Shown in pieces: positions 9,300 through 20,975 of a stretch of DNA of 64,000 bases; positions within the stretch are counted from its first letter, which is position 1, and each line of letters begins with the position of its first letter. Source of the stretch: Leptobrachium leishanense (lineage: Eukaryota > Chordata > Amphibia > Anura > Megophryidae); contig CM019066.1 in the NCBI GenBank assembly GCA_009667805.1, positions 116,488,190-116,552,189 of the forward strand. The letters run 5' to 3'. Below the pieces are notes generated by a model. That model made no database searches. It was not told the DNA's origin and saw only the letters and a program-made list of their open reading frames with translations. The translations under genes and the position numbers were made by a program.

Positions 9300-9845
9300 C
9301 TACACTCAGGGCTCGAGTCCTGCGGGAACGCCCAGGAACGGCGTTCCCACACTTCTCCCACAGTGGGAACGCTGCGGGAACACAGGTTCCCGCTGTGGCC
9401 TGAGCCCAAAACAATTTAGCTGGCTGCACTTTGCCGGCAGCCGCGTGTTTTACCTCCTACAAGAGGCCACTGGCATGAAGCATGGCTGCTCGCCTGGGAT
9501 CCAGGGCTCGAGTCCTGCTGGAACGGCATTCCCGCACTTCTCCCACAGCGGGAACGCTGTGGGAATGCAGGATCCCGCTGTGGCTCGAGCCCAAAACAGT
9601 TTAGCTGGTCGCACATTGCCGGCGGCCGCGTGTTTTACCTCCGAGCGGCCGCCGGCATGAAACGCGGCCGCTCGCCTGGGATCAAACAGCCAGCCGCGAT
9701 CTTGCAGAGTTCTTGCGAGATCGAGGCTGGCTGTTGGAGCCATCCCAGGCACTTCATGCCAGCGGCCGCTCGTAGGAGGTAAAACACACGGCCGCCGGCA
9801 AAGTGCGGCCAGCTAAATTGTGTCGGCCATGGCAGAGAGGAGAGG
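9300..9845. repeat. GC-rich repeat: two direct units and one inverted unit
   Basis: A unit of roughly 190-200 bp beginning GGCTCGAGTCCTGC occurs at about 9310 and 9507. Part of it recurs inverted at about 9745-9825 (AGGAGGTAAAACACACGGCC). The units contain many GGAACG/CGTTCC inverted words. Reading frames on both strands are open by composition and are not proposed as genes. Confidence 0.6.
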
Positions 9846-9846
9846 T

Positions 9847-10216
9847 GAGCTGGGGCAATTATACCCATGTGTGAGCTGGGGCAATTATACCCATGTGTGA
9901 GCTGGGGTAATTATATCCATGTGTGAGCTGGTCTGGGGCAATATATCCATGTGTGAGCTGGGGGCAATATATCCATGTGAGCTGGCCTGGGCCAAATATA
10001 TCCATGTGAGCTGGGGGCAATATATCCATGTGAGCTGGGGGCAAATATATCCACATGAGCTGGGGTCAAATATATCCACATGAGCTGGGGGCAAATATAT
10101 CCACATGAGCTGGCCAGGGGCAAATATATCCACCTGAGCTGGCCTGAGGCAAATATATCCACGTGAGCTGGGGGAAAATGCATCCACATGAGCTGGGGGC
10201 AAATGCTGTGCATATT
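9847..10216. repeat. Minisatellite, unit about 25-32 bp
   Basis: About a dozen tandem copies of a unit resembling GTGAGCTGGGGGCAAATATA followed by TCCACAT or TCCATGT. Unit length varies through small insertions. Apparent minus-strand proteins rich in HMDI and PAHVDIF are translations of the tandem units. Confidence 0.85.
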
Positions 10217-10244
10217 ATTCTGGTGGCTCAGTGATGTGCATATT

Positions 10245-13200
10245 CACAAGTGACAGTCTTAAGTGGACGCTTAGAGTTGATTCCTGGAGTTGCGGGACTG
10301 GAGGAAGGAACTGCAAGGCCCAATTTTACTCTGGGTAAACGCAAGTCTATATCATGCTTTCTCTCACGCTTCTCCTCTTTACTTCTACCTTTCTCCTTAA
10401 ATAGAACTCCTGCCCTCTACCACCGCCCCTACACTATCTGCATCTCTCCCTCCCTCTCTCGTCCCACATGATGGCCTCGCATGAGCTCCTTTGTTTCCTC
10501 AGAACATGGTCTCCCTCTATCTCTCGTGCTGCCAATCACTCCCACAAATCCCATTCCCACCTTCTCTTTCTCACCCTCCTGCTGTTACTCTATTCAGGCG
10601 ACATATCCCCTAACCCTGGCCCCACAACACATCCAATACTTCCCTCTCATCCTATCTCCATCGCACATAAATCACCTCCCTGCAAGCCCAGCAACCTCAT
10701 TCCCATCATCCCTCAGCGCCTGTCCTCTTTCTCCTGCGCCCTCTGGAATGCTCGCTCTGTGTGCAACAAACTCACAGCCGTCCATGACCTCTTCCTTAAA
10801 CTCCTTCAACCTCCTAGCTTTAACTGAAACCTGGCTAACTCCCTCTGACACGGCCTCCGTTGCTGCTCTCTCACATGGCGGTCTACACTTGAGCCATACC
10901 CCCAGACCAGGTGAGAGAAATGGTGGCGGGGTCGGGCTCCTGCTCTCTCCCACCTGCACCTACCAGCATCTCCCTCCACCCCCATCCCTCTCCTTCTCCT
11001 CCTTCGAGACACACTGCATCCGCCTGTTCTCTCCTCTGGCTCTCAGGGTGGCAGTCATCTACCGCCCACCGGGACCAACCTCCCAGTTCTTTGACCATTT
11101 TGCTACCTGGCTTTCTCACTTCCTGTCTTCTAATCTTCCATGCCTAATTCTCGGGGACTTCAACATTCCCATTGACGATCCTTCCGCTCCTGCTGCCTCC
11201 AAACTTCTTTCACTCACGTCCTCCCTTGGACTCACACAATCCTCCCTCCTCCCTACCCACGCGCGATGGTCACGTTATTGACCTGGTCTTTTCCAACCTC
11301 TGCTCCATTTCTGAGTTCAAATGTCGCCCTTTCCCCATCTCTGACCACCACCTTCTCTCTTTCAACCTATCTGGACTTCCTAAACACCCTGCTCCCCCAC
11401 CCCGCACACACACTCGCAGAAATCTACATGCTGTGGACCCCCATCAATTCTCCAACCTACTTCACCACCTCCCTCATACCTCATCCTTCACCTGCCCTGA
11501 TGCTGCCACTAATCACTACAACACTACGCTTATCTCTGCTCTAGACACTCTTGCTCCTCTTCGACTCTGCAAGGCCCCACGCCGCCAGCTTCAGCCCTGG
11601 CACACCCTCCAAACTCGCTACCTGCAAAGATGCTCCCGCACTGCAGAGCGTGCCTGGAGGAAATCCCGCTCTGAAGCTGATTTTGTTCACTTCAAGTTTA
11701 TTCTCCGGTCATACACCTCTGCCCTCCACTTGGCCAAACAATCCTTCTTCTCATCTCTTATATCTACGCTGTCCTCCAACCCTAAACGGCTCTGGTCCAC
11801 CTTCAACACCCTCCACCCCACCTGCACCTCCCCCTCAGCTGCCTTCAGCGCTCAAGACCTGGCAGACTACTTCCTCAGTAAAACTCTAACTATCAGAAGC
11901 ATCCCCAACACAAGATAGTTATCTGCCACCTCTCCACTCCCACAGGTCCCCTCTGCCACCCTCTGCCGCTTCCTCCCAACCACTGAGGAGGAAGTCAATT
12001 CCTTATTGTCCTCCTCACATCTCACCACGTGCCCGCTCGACCCCATTCCCTCACATCTAATTCCTCCCCTCTCCTCCTCCCTCACCCCTGCTCTCACACA
12101 CATCTTCAACCTATCTCTCTCCACTGGCTCCTTTCCATCCGCCTTCAAACACGCGCTAGTTACCCCTTTACTAAAGAAACCATCCCTAGACACCAACTCT
12201 CCATCCAACTACCGCCCTGTATCCCTGCTTCCCTTCACATCAAAGCTCTTAGAAAATCTAGTCTTCAACCGCCTCTCCCTCTTCCTGTCCTCCAATTCCC
12301 TACTTGACCCCTGCTGCATCTGGCTTCCGTCCCCTACACTCAACTGAAACTGCCCTCACCAAAGTCACCAACGACCTCCTAACTGCTAAAAAACACGGCC
12401 ACTATTCTATTCTCATCCTGCTTGACCTCTCGGCTGCTTTTGACACTGTTGACCACCCCTCCTTCTACAGACCCTCAACTCTCTGGGTCTCGGTGACACT
12501 GCACTTGCTTGGGTTGACTCCTATTTATCCAACAGGTCCTTCTGTGTGTCCTTTGCTGGTAACTCCTCCTCTTCATTGCCTCTATCTGTTGGTGTACCTC
12601 AAGGCTCTGTCCTTGGTCCTCTGCTCTTTTCCATCTACACCTCCTCCCTGGGCAAAATCATCAACAGCTTTGGCTTTAATTACCACCTCTACGCTGATGA
12701 CACTCAGATCTACCTCTCTACCCTGATCTCTCTCCCCCTGTCCTTTCAAAAGTCAGTGACTGTTTATCTGGCATCTCCTCCTGGATGGCCTCCCACCACT
12801 AAAGATCAACATGTCAAAGACTGAGCTCCTACTTATTCCTCCCTCTAATGCCTCCCACCTCCTGACTTCTCTATCACGGTGGAGGGTATCACCATCTCCC
12901 CATCAAACCAAGTTCGCTGTCTTGGAGTTACACTGGACTCTGCTCTTTCCTTCATCCCCCACATCAAGTCTCTTTCCTCCTCCTGCCGATACCAACTGCG
13001 TAATATTTCCAGAATTCGGCCATTTCTTGCTGTCACCACAAAACAACTCATGCACGCCCTGGTAATCTCCCGACTCGACTATTGCAATAATCTCTTATCT
13101 GGCCTCCCTCTGTCCCGCCTCTCCCCCCTACAATCCATCCTGAACGCCTCCGCCAGGCTAATTCACCTCACCCGCCGCTCTGTCTCTGCCGCTCCCCTCT

Positions 13201-13755
13201 GCGAGTCCCTTCACTGGCTCCCCATCCACTGCAGAATTAAGTTCAAAATCCTTATCCTTACCTACAAAACCCTCACTAACTCAGCGCCCCACTACCTGTC
13301 CTCACTAATCACCAAAATACACCCCAGCCCGCTCCCTAAGGTCAAACAGTGACCTGCGCCTAGCTTCTCCCCTGCATCACCTCTTCCCATGATAGACTGC
13401 AGGATTTCTCACGCGCAGCCCCCACTCTCTGGAACGCTCTCCCTCGTGCTGTCAGACTTTCCCCTAACTTCTCTTCCTTCAAACGCTCCCTGAAAACATT
13501 CCTATTTAGGGAAGCCTACCACCCAACTCACTGACGCAACCATCAATCACTCTCACCTTACAGTCCTCTCCTCCTGTTTCCAACCCCAACCCTCCTAGAT
13601 TGTGAGTTCCTACGGGAATAGGGCCCTCATCTCCTCCTGTACTGTTTGTCAAATGTTGTTCAATGTATTGTAACCCTGTCTGTACTGTGCTTATTGTACA
13701 GCGCTGCGGAATATGCTGGCGCTTTATAATAATAATAATAATAATAATAATAATT
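10245..13755 (+). mobile_element. L2-clade LINE, nearly full length
   Basis: The element starts in a short 5' leader and ends in the classical L2 3' signature: TTGTACAGCGCTGCGGAATA and then CTTTATAATAATAATAA. A 28-bp flanking duplication with one mismatch (10217-10244 and 13756-13783) suggests insertion into the minisatellite-like host; it could also be host repeat units. The coding region is long but broken by several frameshifts. Confidence 0.88.
10468..13352 (+). pseudogene. L2 ORF2: endonuclease and reverse transcriptase, frameshifted
   Basis: The N-terminal piece (10468-10827) has a hydrophobic Leu-rich stretch and GDISPNPGP, a 2A-like motif. An AP-type endonuclease follows across two frames (ALTETWL, IYRPPG, LGDFNI, ISDHHLLSF). 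Reverse-transcriptase blocks are at about 12040-12240 (NYRPVSLL), 12410-12450 ([11 protein letters not shown]), 12590-12620 ([10 protein letters not shown]) and 12690-12701 (YADD). The thumb and C-terminus ([27 protein letters not shown]) are intact at 12879-13352. At least five frame changes are needed to read through. Endonuclease nicking and target-primed reverse transcription are known roles of this family. Confidence 0.88.
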
Positions 13756-13895
13756 ATTCTGGTGGCTCAGTGCTGTGCATATTATTCTTGGGGCTCAGTG
13801 CTGTGTATGTTATTCTGGGAGTCCAGTGCTGGGTAGATTATTCTGGGGGTCCAATGCCTGTGTATATAATTCTGGGGGGGGGGTCTGTGTAACAT
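13756..13895. repeat. Short minisatellite, unit about 28 bp
   Basis: Diverged units of the type TTATTCTGGGGGCTCAGTGC and TGTGTAT continue the host repeat seen left of the L2 at 10210-10244. Confidence 0.7.
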
Positions 13896-14934
13896 TGGGG
13901 GCTTCCAGCCTTTCCGGTGTGCTTGAGGGCAGCCTGTCTGATGCTGCTCGCTCACCAACACCGTTTAAATTGAAACAGGTAGGGAGGTGGCTGCATGAGG
14001 TGTGGCTTGAGAGGGGGGGGCGTGGTTTGGTGAAGGTCTTTTAAAAACCAACAGATCCTTCTAAGCAGTGCCAGATCGTGGTTATCCATACCTGAGCTCC
14101 TTGTACCTGAATTCTCTCGTGATTTAACCTGTTATTGACCTCTGCTTGTTTTCTGACTATTCTGCCTTCCGTTGCCCTAGACTATTTCCTTCCACTACGC
14201 TTCTGCACTGATATCGACCCGGCTATTCCATTTGATTTTTCTATACTCCGTATTCCTGATTCTGGCTAGTCTGACTACCCCCGTGTTGCTGACCTGGTTT
14301 TGTATTACGACATTGTCTTTGATTAACCCTGTCTAGCTAGTATACCTGGCCAATTCTAAGGACCAGACAGTTAGCGATTCTTCTACGGCTAGCCTGTTGG
14401 TAGCTTTTGGGCTCTGTGGAGTGTTGGGCTTTAAGGACTGCGTGGTGGGATCCGGGAAAAGTGGCAGTCTGTGCCTGGATAGAGATATATATATATTATA
14501 TAACACGTGTTAGTCCAGTTGCCAAAATCCCGAGTATACCTGTACGTAGTGATACCTTTCACTGATCAGTATAGCTTCCAGACCTGAAGAAGAGCGTTAC
14601 ACTCTTGAAAGCTTGTCTTTTAAATGTAATGTAAACCCAATAAAAATGGTATCACCACGTACTGCTATACTCGTGATATATATATTTTTTTCTTCAGGAA
14701 AAGGGGTTGTGGAATTCGTGGGTGAGTTCCCTCACTTTTTTCCCCAGGACTTGACCCCTGCCTACACCAATACCCACCAGTACTCCTGAGTTCAATCAAA
14801 GGTCAGTCCTAACCAATATTTTCTATGCCCTAATCAAAATATTTTTGGGAGGATAGGGTGGGCTTATAACATCTTAATATATATTTGAATAACTCCTGAC
14901 ACTCAAAGAACCCGAGCATAGCAACACTGGAGTT
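13896..14934. other. Non-coding stretch with a hammerhead-like motif
   Basis: No gene found. About 14040-14460 is a C/T-rich segment (CTGACTATTCTGCC, CTGACCTGG words) of a kind often met in dispersed amphibian repeats, but I cannot classify it. The hammerhead-like fold at 14579-14617 is annotated separately. Confidence 0.45.
14579..14617 (+). ncRNA. Hammerhead-like fold with AAGCTT stem III
   Basis: AGAC pairs with GTCT as stem I. CTGAAGA fits CUGANGA. Stem II is AAGAG/CTCTT, GAAA is present, and the palindrome AAGCTT lies where stem III is expected. As in the Penelope motif, stem II overlaps or is offset by one A relative to the hammerhead consensus. It lies in a repeat unlike the Penelope element. 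Confidence 0.4.
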
Positions 14935-15530
14935 AAAGGGATACAACCACTTACATAAGCTGTAACTACATTACTTGTGCATTACAAACAAAACCACCTT
15001 ATAAAACACATGCTGCTGCTGGTGGTTTCTTTGAAGTAATTGCATGTAAAAAGGAAAATAAAAGGTTTTGATCTCGTTTCCATTTTGTGTATTTTTTCCC
15101 ATGATGCAACATTTACCAAAAGCTTTGCTTTGTGGCTCTTGTTTATTCATTCTACATTATTTAACAGTTAAGGCATCAGGAGGTTCTTGTTCTCCATGCT
15201 GAGATTAGTGATGGCAGCTAAATGAGATAAAACAGGAAGCTTAAAAGAATTCTAATCTACCCCCTGGTGATGTCCTTTGAATACATTCATCACAATACAA
15301 TGATGTGAATCTGTGATTGACCCATAGACTCCATTCTATGGCCAAAGTCACACAGTGGGGGCCAAATGAGGTAAAGATATTGTGGGGAGCAGTTTACAAC
15401 ACAAATGATCACACGATGGATACACCGAGTGACACAGAGTAAAATATTTTCTTAACTAAACATACAAGAGAAAAACAAAGCATATGTAAGATATCAGCAA
15501 CATGAAACACAATAAGGACGTTGTTAAATT
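14935..15530 (+). repeat. Dispersed repeat, copy 1
   Basis: A segment of about 560-600 bp also found at 40610-41190 in the same orientation (shared words GCTTTGTGGCTCTTGTTTAT and CTACCCCCTGG). No protein signal is seen. Class unknown. Confidence 0.7.
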
Positions 15531-15617
15531 CTAGATTTCCACTTAGACAACAACACAAAGACAATCCATCAGCATATAAAAATACATTATCTTCTTCTTT
15601 CTTTGTCTTCTGTCTAA

Positions 15618-16045
15618 GGCTGGGGTCAGACCAGCGCACTTTTAACGTGCGTTCTGGCGCACATAATTACGGCCGCACTAGCAGCAGATGACAGGCAATG
15701 ACGGCCAATATACGATGTACAGCTGCACAAAAGTCCGGCCGTGCAACGCAAGTGGAATTTGAATGCATTTTTTTGAGAACGCTGAACCGCTAGTACTGAC
15801 GTACTGAGTGCGCAGCTGCGGCATAGCGGCGTGTGTGCGAGATTAGGAGATGTCAGACACTGTTAATGTCCAGCCTACATAATGTCCAGACGCAAAAAGA
15901 GTTTTATTTATTTATCCGTACAAAATCACGCCCAAAAATGCGCGTCGTCTGACCGTTTTTGCGCATTCCGTGAAAAAATACGTCAATGCGTTCGGACGCA
16001 CTTTTTCAAGTTCGCGGGGAAAAATGCTTTCGTCTGACCCTAGCC
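15618..16045. mobile_element. PIF/Harbinger-like MITE, 428 bp
   Basis: Termini GGCTGGGGTCAGAC and the reverse complement of GTCTGACCCTAGCC, flanked by TAA and TTA. It is the same family as 24455-24881 but in opposite orientation. There is no ORF. Confidence 0.75.
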
Positions 16046-16609
16046 TTATTGGTTGAAAATAACGGTTTTGTAAAACTGACATGTCTTAAGTTTTATTTCC
16101 AAATCAATGATCTTCTTTAATCGCATGATTTATTGATGAGTCGTTGATAAATTTTGTGTCTGATAATTCCTTATTATCCGGTTGATGTAACATTGCAATG
16201 TGAAATGATAATGTGTTTGAGTAAATTTCCTTCAATTCCAACAGCTTTATCAATATTGGTATTCAATAATCTTCCATCTAGCTTGAGCAAAGTTGGCATG
16301 CATGGGTAATTTTCACCTAAAGTAAAAAACTTGGGAAAAAAATGTATTATAAACCTGTCAAAAACTTTAAAATTCATATGGTTAAAATACTTTTAAAATG
16401 GAGAACAAAATGCAACACATTTTTGAACACAAAGAAAAAGGAGTGGTCATGAGAGAGAGAAAATGGAGGAGCTAGGAGAAAATTGTGAAAACTGTTATTT
16501 TTTTTACTTTTGCAATGGTCACCAATTTTCTCAAAATGCTCTTCAATTCAAATAAAAAAACACATAACAAAAATATCATAAACTGGGAAAGAAAGTATAG
16601 AAGGGCATG
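16046..16609. other. Unannotated AT-rich stretch
   Basis: No gene or clear repeat boundary seen. Confidence 0.5.
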
Positions 16610-17851
16610 TTAACCCTTTCGCTGCTGAGGCTTTTCCCGCCCCTGTGCTGAGGTCATTTTTACCGGTTTTGCTCATCATGTTTAAACGTGTTTTGAAGGC
16701 TTATTTTAGTATATTACCCAGACATATTATATATCGTTCTTTCCGTCAGACTCGGTAGATTCATAATATGTTATTATTATATGTATACGTTATGTCATGT
16801 CTGTATATTATAACAAAAAATGCAATAAAATATGTATTTTCAATAATTTACAATGTGTAAAGTGTTTTTTTTCACATTTTAACATGCGAGCAATTGCGGT
16901 TATATTTTGTATGTGGTGCGCTTGTTAAAAAAATTAGAGATGGGGTCTCCTAACATTTTTTTTTGGGGAAAATTACGCGATTTTTAACAAACGCACCGCA
17001 TACAAAAATCGTTAGTGCAGCATCATTGTTCACATTATAATTGAAATGGGAACAATATTGCTGCATTAACGAACCAAAAGAAAAAAAATGTTTATTTTTT
17101 TTTTTTATAATTTTTTTTAAATATATTTTTATTTTTAATTTTAATTTTAATTTTTTTTAAAAAAGTTTTTTTCACTTTCGTGTTTGGTATCGTTGGAATG
17201 GCCATGCTCTGGCCGATCCAACCATACCAAACATTAACCCCTAACTGCCACGGATCGGGAGATAGGGAGTTCATTGGAACTCCCTATCTCCACCGTTGGT
17301 GGCAGTTAGGGGTTAACTCTAGGACTGGAGTCATCGTGCTACGCACGATGACGCCAGTCCTCAGGGGGAGTTCCCGGAGGCTTGGCCGACATCCAAGATG
17401 TCGGCCAGCTCCGGGAAAGGATCGCGAACCGGCGCTTTTCAGCGCCGATTCGCGATCCAGGTCCCCAGGGGTTAATGCCAGGCACCATTTGGAAGGGCAG
17501 GCTGTGCCCTTCCAAATGGTGCCTGGGTTAACCCCCGCAACGCCGCCGATCGGGAGGGAGAGAGGTCCGAAGGACCTCCCCCCTCCCTTTCAGGTGCCTC
17601 CTCCGCACATGCGGGGGGGGGCGCCTGAATTAGGTGTCATCGCGCTGCCGCGATGACACCTAATTCCAGCGGCTGCGGTTCCGGATGCCGGGCTGACATC
17701 GAGGATGTCAGCCCGCACCGGGGGGGCCAGCGATCGTCCGGAACCCGGCCGAACACTGACCCCAATGGGAGGACGCGCTCAGCGCGTCCTCCGCATACCA
17801 GCAGTAATGCGGAGGACGCGCTGAGCACGTCCTCCGCATTGAAGTGGTTAA
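16610..17851. mobile_element. TTAA-flanked element built of successive hairpins
   Basis: TTAA at 16610-16613 and 17848-17851. The termini CCCTTTCGCTGCTGAGG and (reverse complement of the right end) CCACTTCAATGCGGAGG are related. Inside is a chain of adjacent inverted repeats: about 16905-17005, 17005-17075, 17182-17232, 17234-17316, 17321-17361, 17371-17417, 17419-17458, 17471-17532, 17627-17666, 17678-17746 and 17772-17838. No transposase is seen. The 158-codon frame 17180-17656 runs through the hairpins and is not a protein. piggyBac or Kolobok mobilisation is an inference from TTAA. Confidence 0.65.
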
Positions 17852-18230
17852 ACTTGACGCGTTAACTAGCACAAAGTTCTCAGTGGAAACTCAGAGAAAA
17901 AGATTCTTAATAAAGATTGTTGTTTGAGATGTTTATTAAGGATATTGGTTAAAAACAAACATTCAAACGTGAGGTGTTTGTGCAGCTATTTTTCAACCTG
18001 TTTTATTCCCTCCAAGAAAATTCAATGGGGGCACAGTCATACGTTGTTGCACTTCACACCAAAAGACAAAAACATCAGATAGCAAAAACTAAAACTAGAC
18101 ATATGGCTACCAATGCAGAAAAAGAAAACAAACAATACTCAGTCAGGATACTAAACTACAACCTTCCATCTCCCTTAGTCAACTAAAAAAAACCAAAAAA
18201 AAAACCACCTTCTCTCACCTGAAATCTGCC
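17852..18230. other. Unannotated stretch
   Basis: AT-rich DNA between the hairpin element and the L2 tail. Nothing recognised. Confidence 0.5.
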
Positions 18231-19395
18231 TATTATTATTTATTATTATTATTCTTTATTTATAAAGCGCCAGCATATTCCGCAGCGCTGTACAATAAGC
18301 ACAGTATAGACAGGGTTACAATACATTGAACAACATTTGACAAACAGTACAGGAGGAGATGAGGGCCCTATTCCCATAGGAACTCACAATCTGGGAGGGT
18401 TGGGGTTGGAAACAGGAGGAGAGGACTGTAAGGTGAGCGTGATTGATGGTTGCGTCAGTGAGTTGGGTGGTAGGCTTCCCTAAATAGGAACGTTTTAAGG
18501 GAGCGTTTGAAGGAAGAGAAGTTAGGGGAAAGTCTGACAGTACGAGGGAGAGCGTTCCAGAGAGTGGGGGCTGCGCGTGAGAAATCCTGCAGTCTATCAT
18601 GGGAAGAGGTGATGCGGGGAGAAGCTAGGCGCAGGTCACTGGTTGACCTTAGGGAGCGGGCTGGGGTGTATTTGGTGATTAGTGAGGACAGGTAGTGGGG
18701 AGCTGAGTTAGTAAGGGTTTGTAGGTAAGGATAAGGATTTTGAACTTCATTCTGCAGTGGATGGGGAGCCAGTGAAGGGACTCGCAGAGGGGAGCGGCAG
18801 AGACAGAGCGGCGGGTGAGGTGAATTAGTCTGGCGGAGGCGCTCAGGATGGATTGTAGGGGGGAGAGGCGGGACAGAGGGAGGCCAGATAAGAGATTATT
18901 GCAATAGTCGAGTCGGGAGATTACCAGGGCGTGTATGAGTTGTTTTGTGGTGACAGCGGTAAGAAATGGCTGAATTCTGGAAATATTACGCAGTTGGTAT
19001 CGGCAGGAGGAGGAAAGAGACTTGATGTGGGGGATGAAGGAAAGAGCAGAGTCAAGTGTAACCCCAAGACAGCGAACTTGGTTTGATGGGGAGATGGGGA
19101 TACCCTCCACCGTGATAGAGAAGGAGGTGGGGAGGCATTGGAGGGAGGAATAAGTAGGAGTTCAGTCTTTGACATGTTGATCTTTAGGTGGTGGGAGGCC
19201 ATCCAGGAGGAGATGCCAGATAAACAGTCACTGACTTTTGAAAGGACAGGGGGAGAGAGATCAGGGGTAGAGAGGTAGATCTGAGTGTCATCAGCGTAGA
19301 GGTGGTAATTAAAGCCAAAGCTGTTGATGATTTTGCCCAGGGAGGAGGTGTAGATGGAAAAGATCAGAGGACCAAGGACAGAGCCTTGAGGTAAT
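18231..19395 (-). pseudogene. 5'-truncated L2 LINE
   Basis: Read on the minus strand from 19395 down, this is the second copy of the L2 family at 10245-13755. It starts just before motif C, includes YADD near 19292-19303, the thumb and C-terminus (18679-19110, with [11 protein letters not shown] and LHWLPI) and the 3' end GTACAGCGCTGCGGAATATG with an (ATT)n tail. There are frameshifts in the C-terminal frames. Truncation at the 5' side is normal for LINE insertion. Confidence 0.88.
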
Positions 19396-20527
19396 TTCCT
19401 TTGTACAGCGCTACAAAACCTGTAGGCGCTTCCATTAAACTTTCACTCAAATCCTTCAATATTTCTTTATCCTCTTAAACAGGATCTCTTTGCTTACTGT
19501 GTTATGATGAACCTACATATATATTCCATTATACAAGTTACAAAACCTGTAAATGATCTCAGTCAGCCATTTTGGCAAAACATATAACATATATTAAGTT
19601 GTGGTCAATCCCTTTGTGCTGGACTCAAACAAAGACCAGAGGAAAATAACCGACCACGCCTCTTTTGGGGAAATATATAACTTATATTAAGGCAGATTGA
19701 CACCCATCACCTTGATACACCAATTTTTTTTTATATATCATACATCAACTTATATCATCCATTTACAGTAAATCCAGCTCCTATAATTACGTTTTTATTC
19801 CACATCTGTCTCCATTGTATAATGCAGTAACAGTTCCACAACTCAACTATCCAACTTGCTTTGCTAAACCGCACTACACATTCCATTATACATTACAAAA
19901 AAATATTTAATAAAAAAAGAACAAAGAGAAGAAAAAACTTTCTACAAAAAAAAAGCAGTCATTTTTGAAATTTACTGTAAAAGTAAAGCCCTATAGTCTC
20001 CATTTCCTGTTCCTTTTTTTTTTACACGAAGCAAGGCAGTAAAAACACATAGAAACAAAGCAACCTGTTTTAAGAGAAGCAGTCCCTATACATAAATTAC
20101 ATATAAAAAACACAATATCAAAACTACGAAATACAAAACAAAGATAAACACATATATTAATAGTTAGTAAAGACAAACATTTAAAAAAACAGACGTAATC
20201 AATGGCAAGAAACAAAATAAATAAATAAATAAAACAAAAACAAACGTGAAATCTGAAAGAAAAAACAGTTTGCAAATCCTTTAGAATCAGTTAAATTATA
20301 AAATAAGACAGCGCGAACATACAGCAAAGCAAAAAATAAAAAATAAACAAAAACAAAAAATGGCAAGAATGCAAGAGAAAAATTGCTCTCAATGGAAGCA
20401 ACGCTATTTTGTTTTCTATCTTGCTATATAAGAAGAAACCGGACCTAATCAATTAAAATAAAATGCTACGAGCCAGAACTCCAGAACACAAAGGAGCTTA
20501 CTATGGACACAAAGACAAACACATTTA
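19396..20527. other. AT-rich intergenic DNA with an L2-like scrap
   Basis: 19405-19430 (TTTGTACAGCGCTACAAAAC) looks like a plus-strand L2 3'-end scrap. The rest is A-rich low-complexity DNA with ATAAATAAATAA runs near 20215-20240. No gene is seen. Confidence 0.5.
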
Positions 20528-20975
20528 GGCTAGGGTCAGACGAGCGTGATTTCTACGGACTGTACGTCCGTGCAGTACGGACATCGTCAGTACGGATGAC
20601 GCAGTAGTGGTCACACAGTCCGTTTTTTCACTGAAGTTATTTTTGACGGATGTAGGAGGGAAAAATAAATTACAATGAAAAAACATTCTTTCCGTCAAAA
20701 ATGCTGGACGTATAAATGCAGTCCGTCTGACCACGCTCCATCACTCACACACAAAGCTATGCAGACGTTATGGACGTGGCGCACTCCGCACGTCCGTTCT
20801 AGCAGTATTACGTTCTTGCCTAACCTGCGTCCGTTTGCAGCGTCCGTCATGCGTCCGCAGTTCAGTGCGGACGTACTTCGTGTGTCAGGCTCCAATGGAC
20901 TTTCTTTCATGCTATCACGGACGTACTTTTAGGCGCAATCACGGACGTGAACACTACGCTCGTCTGACAGCAGCC
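20528..20975. mobile_element. PIF/Harbinger-like MITE, 448 bp
   Basis: Flanked by TTA (20525-20527 and 20976-20978). Termini GGCTAGGGTCAGACGAGCGT and CGTCTGACAGCAGCC. The body is CpG-rich with repeated GGACGTAC/GTACGTCC words. There is no ORF. Confidence 0.75.

Noticed and set aside
9859..10213. Minus-strand proteins rich in HMDI and PAHVDIF
   Set aside because: They are translations of a minisatellite in several frames, with no independent coding signal.
10672..11119. Minus-strand frames inside the L2
   Set aside because: Shadows of the L2 ORF2, whose pyrimidine-rich coding strand leaves the opposite strand open.
17180..17656. 158-codon Arg/Pro-rich protein
   Set aside because: The frame runs through consecutive hairpins of a TTAA element. 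Open by GC-rich composition only.
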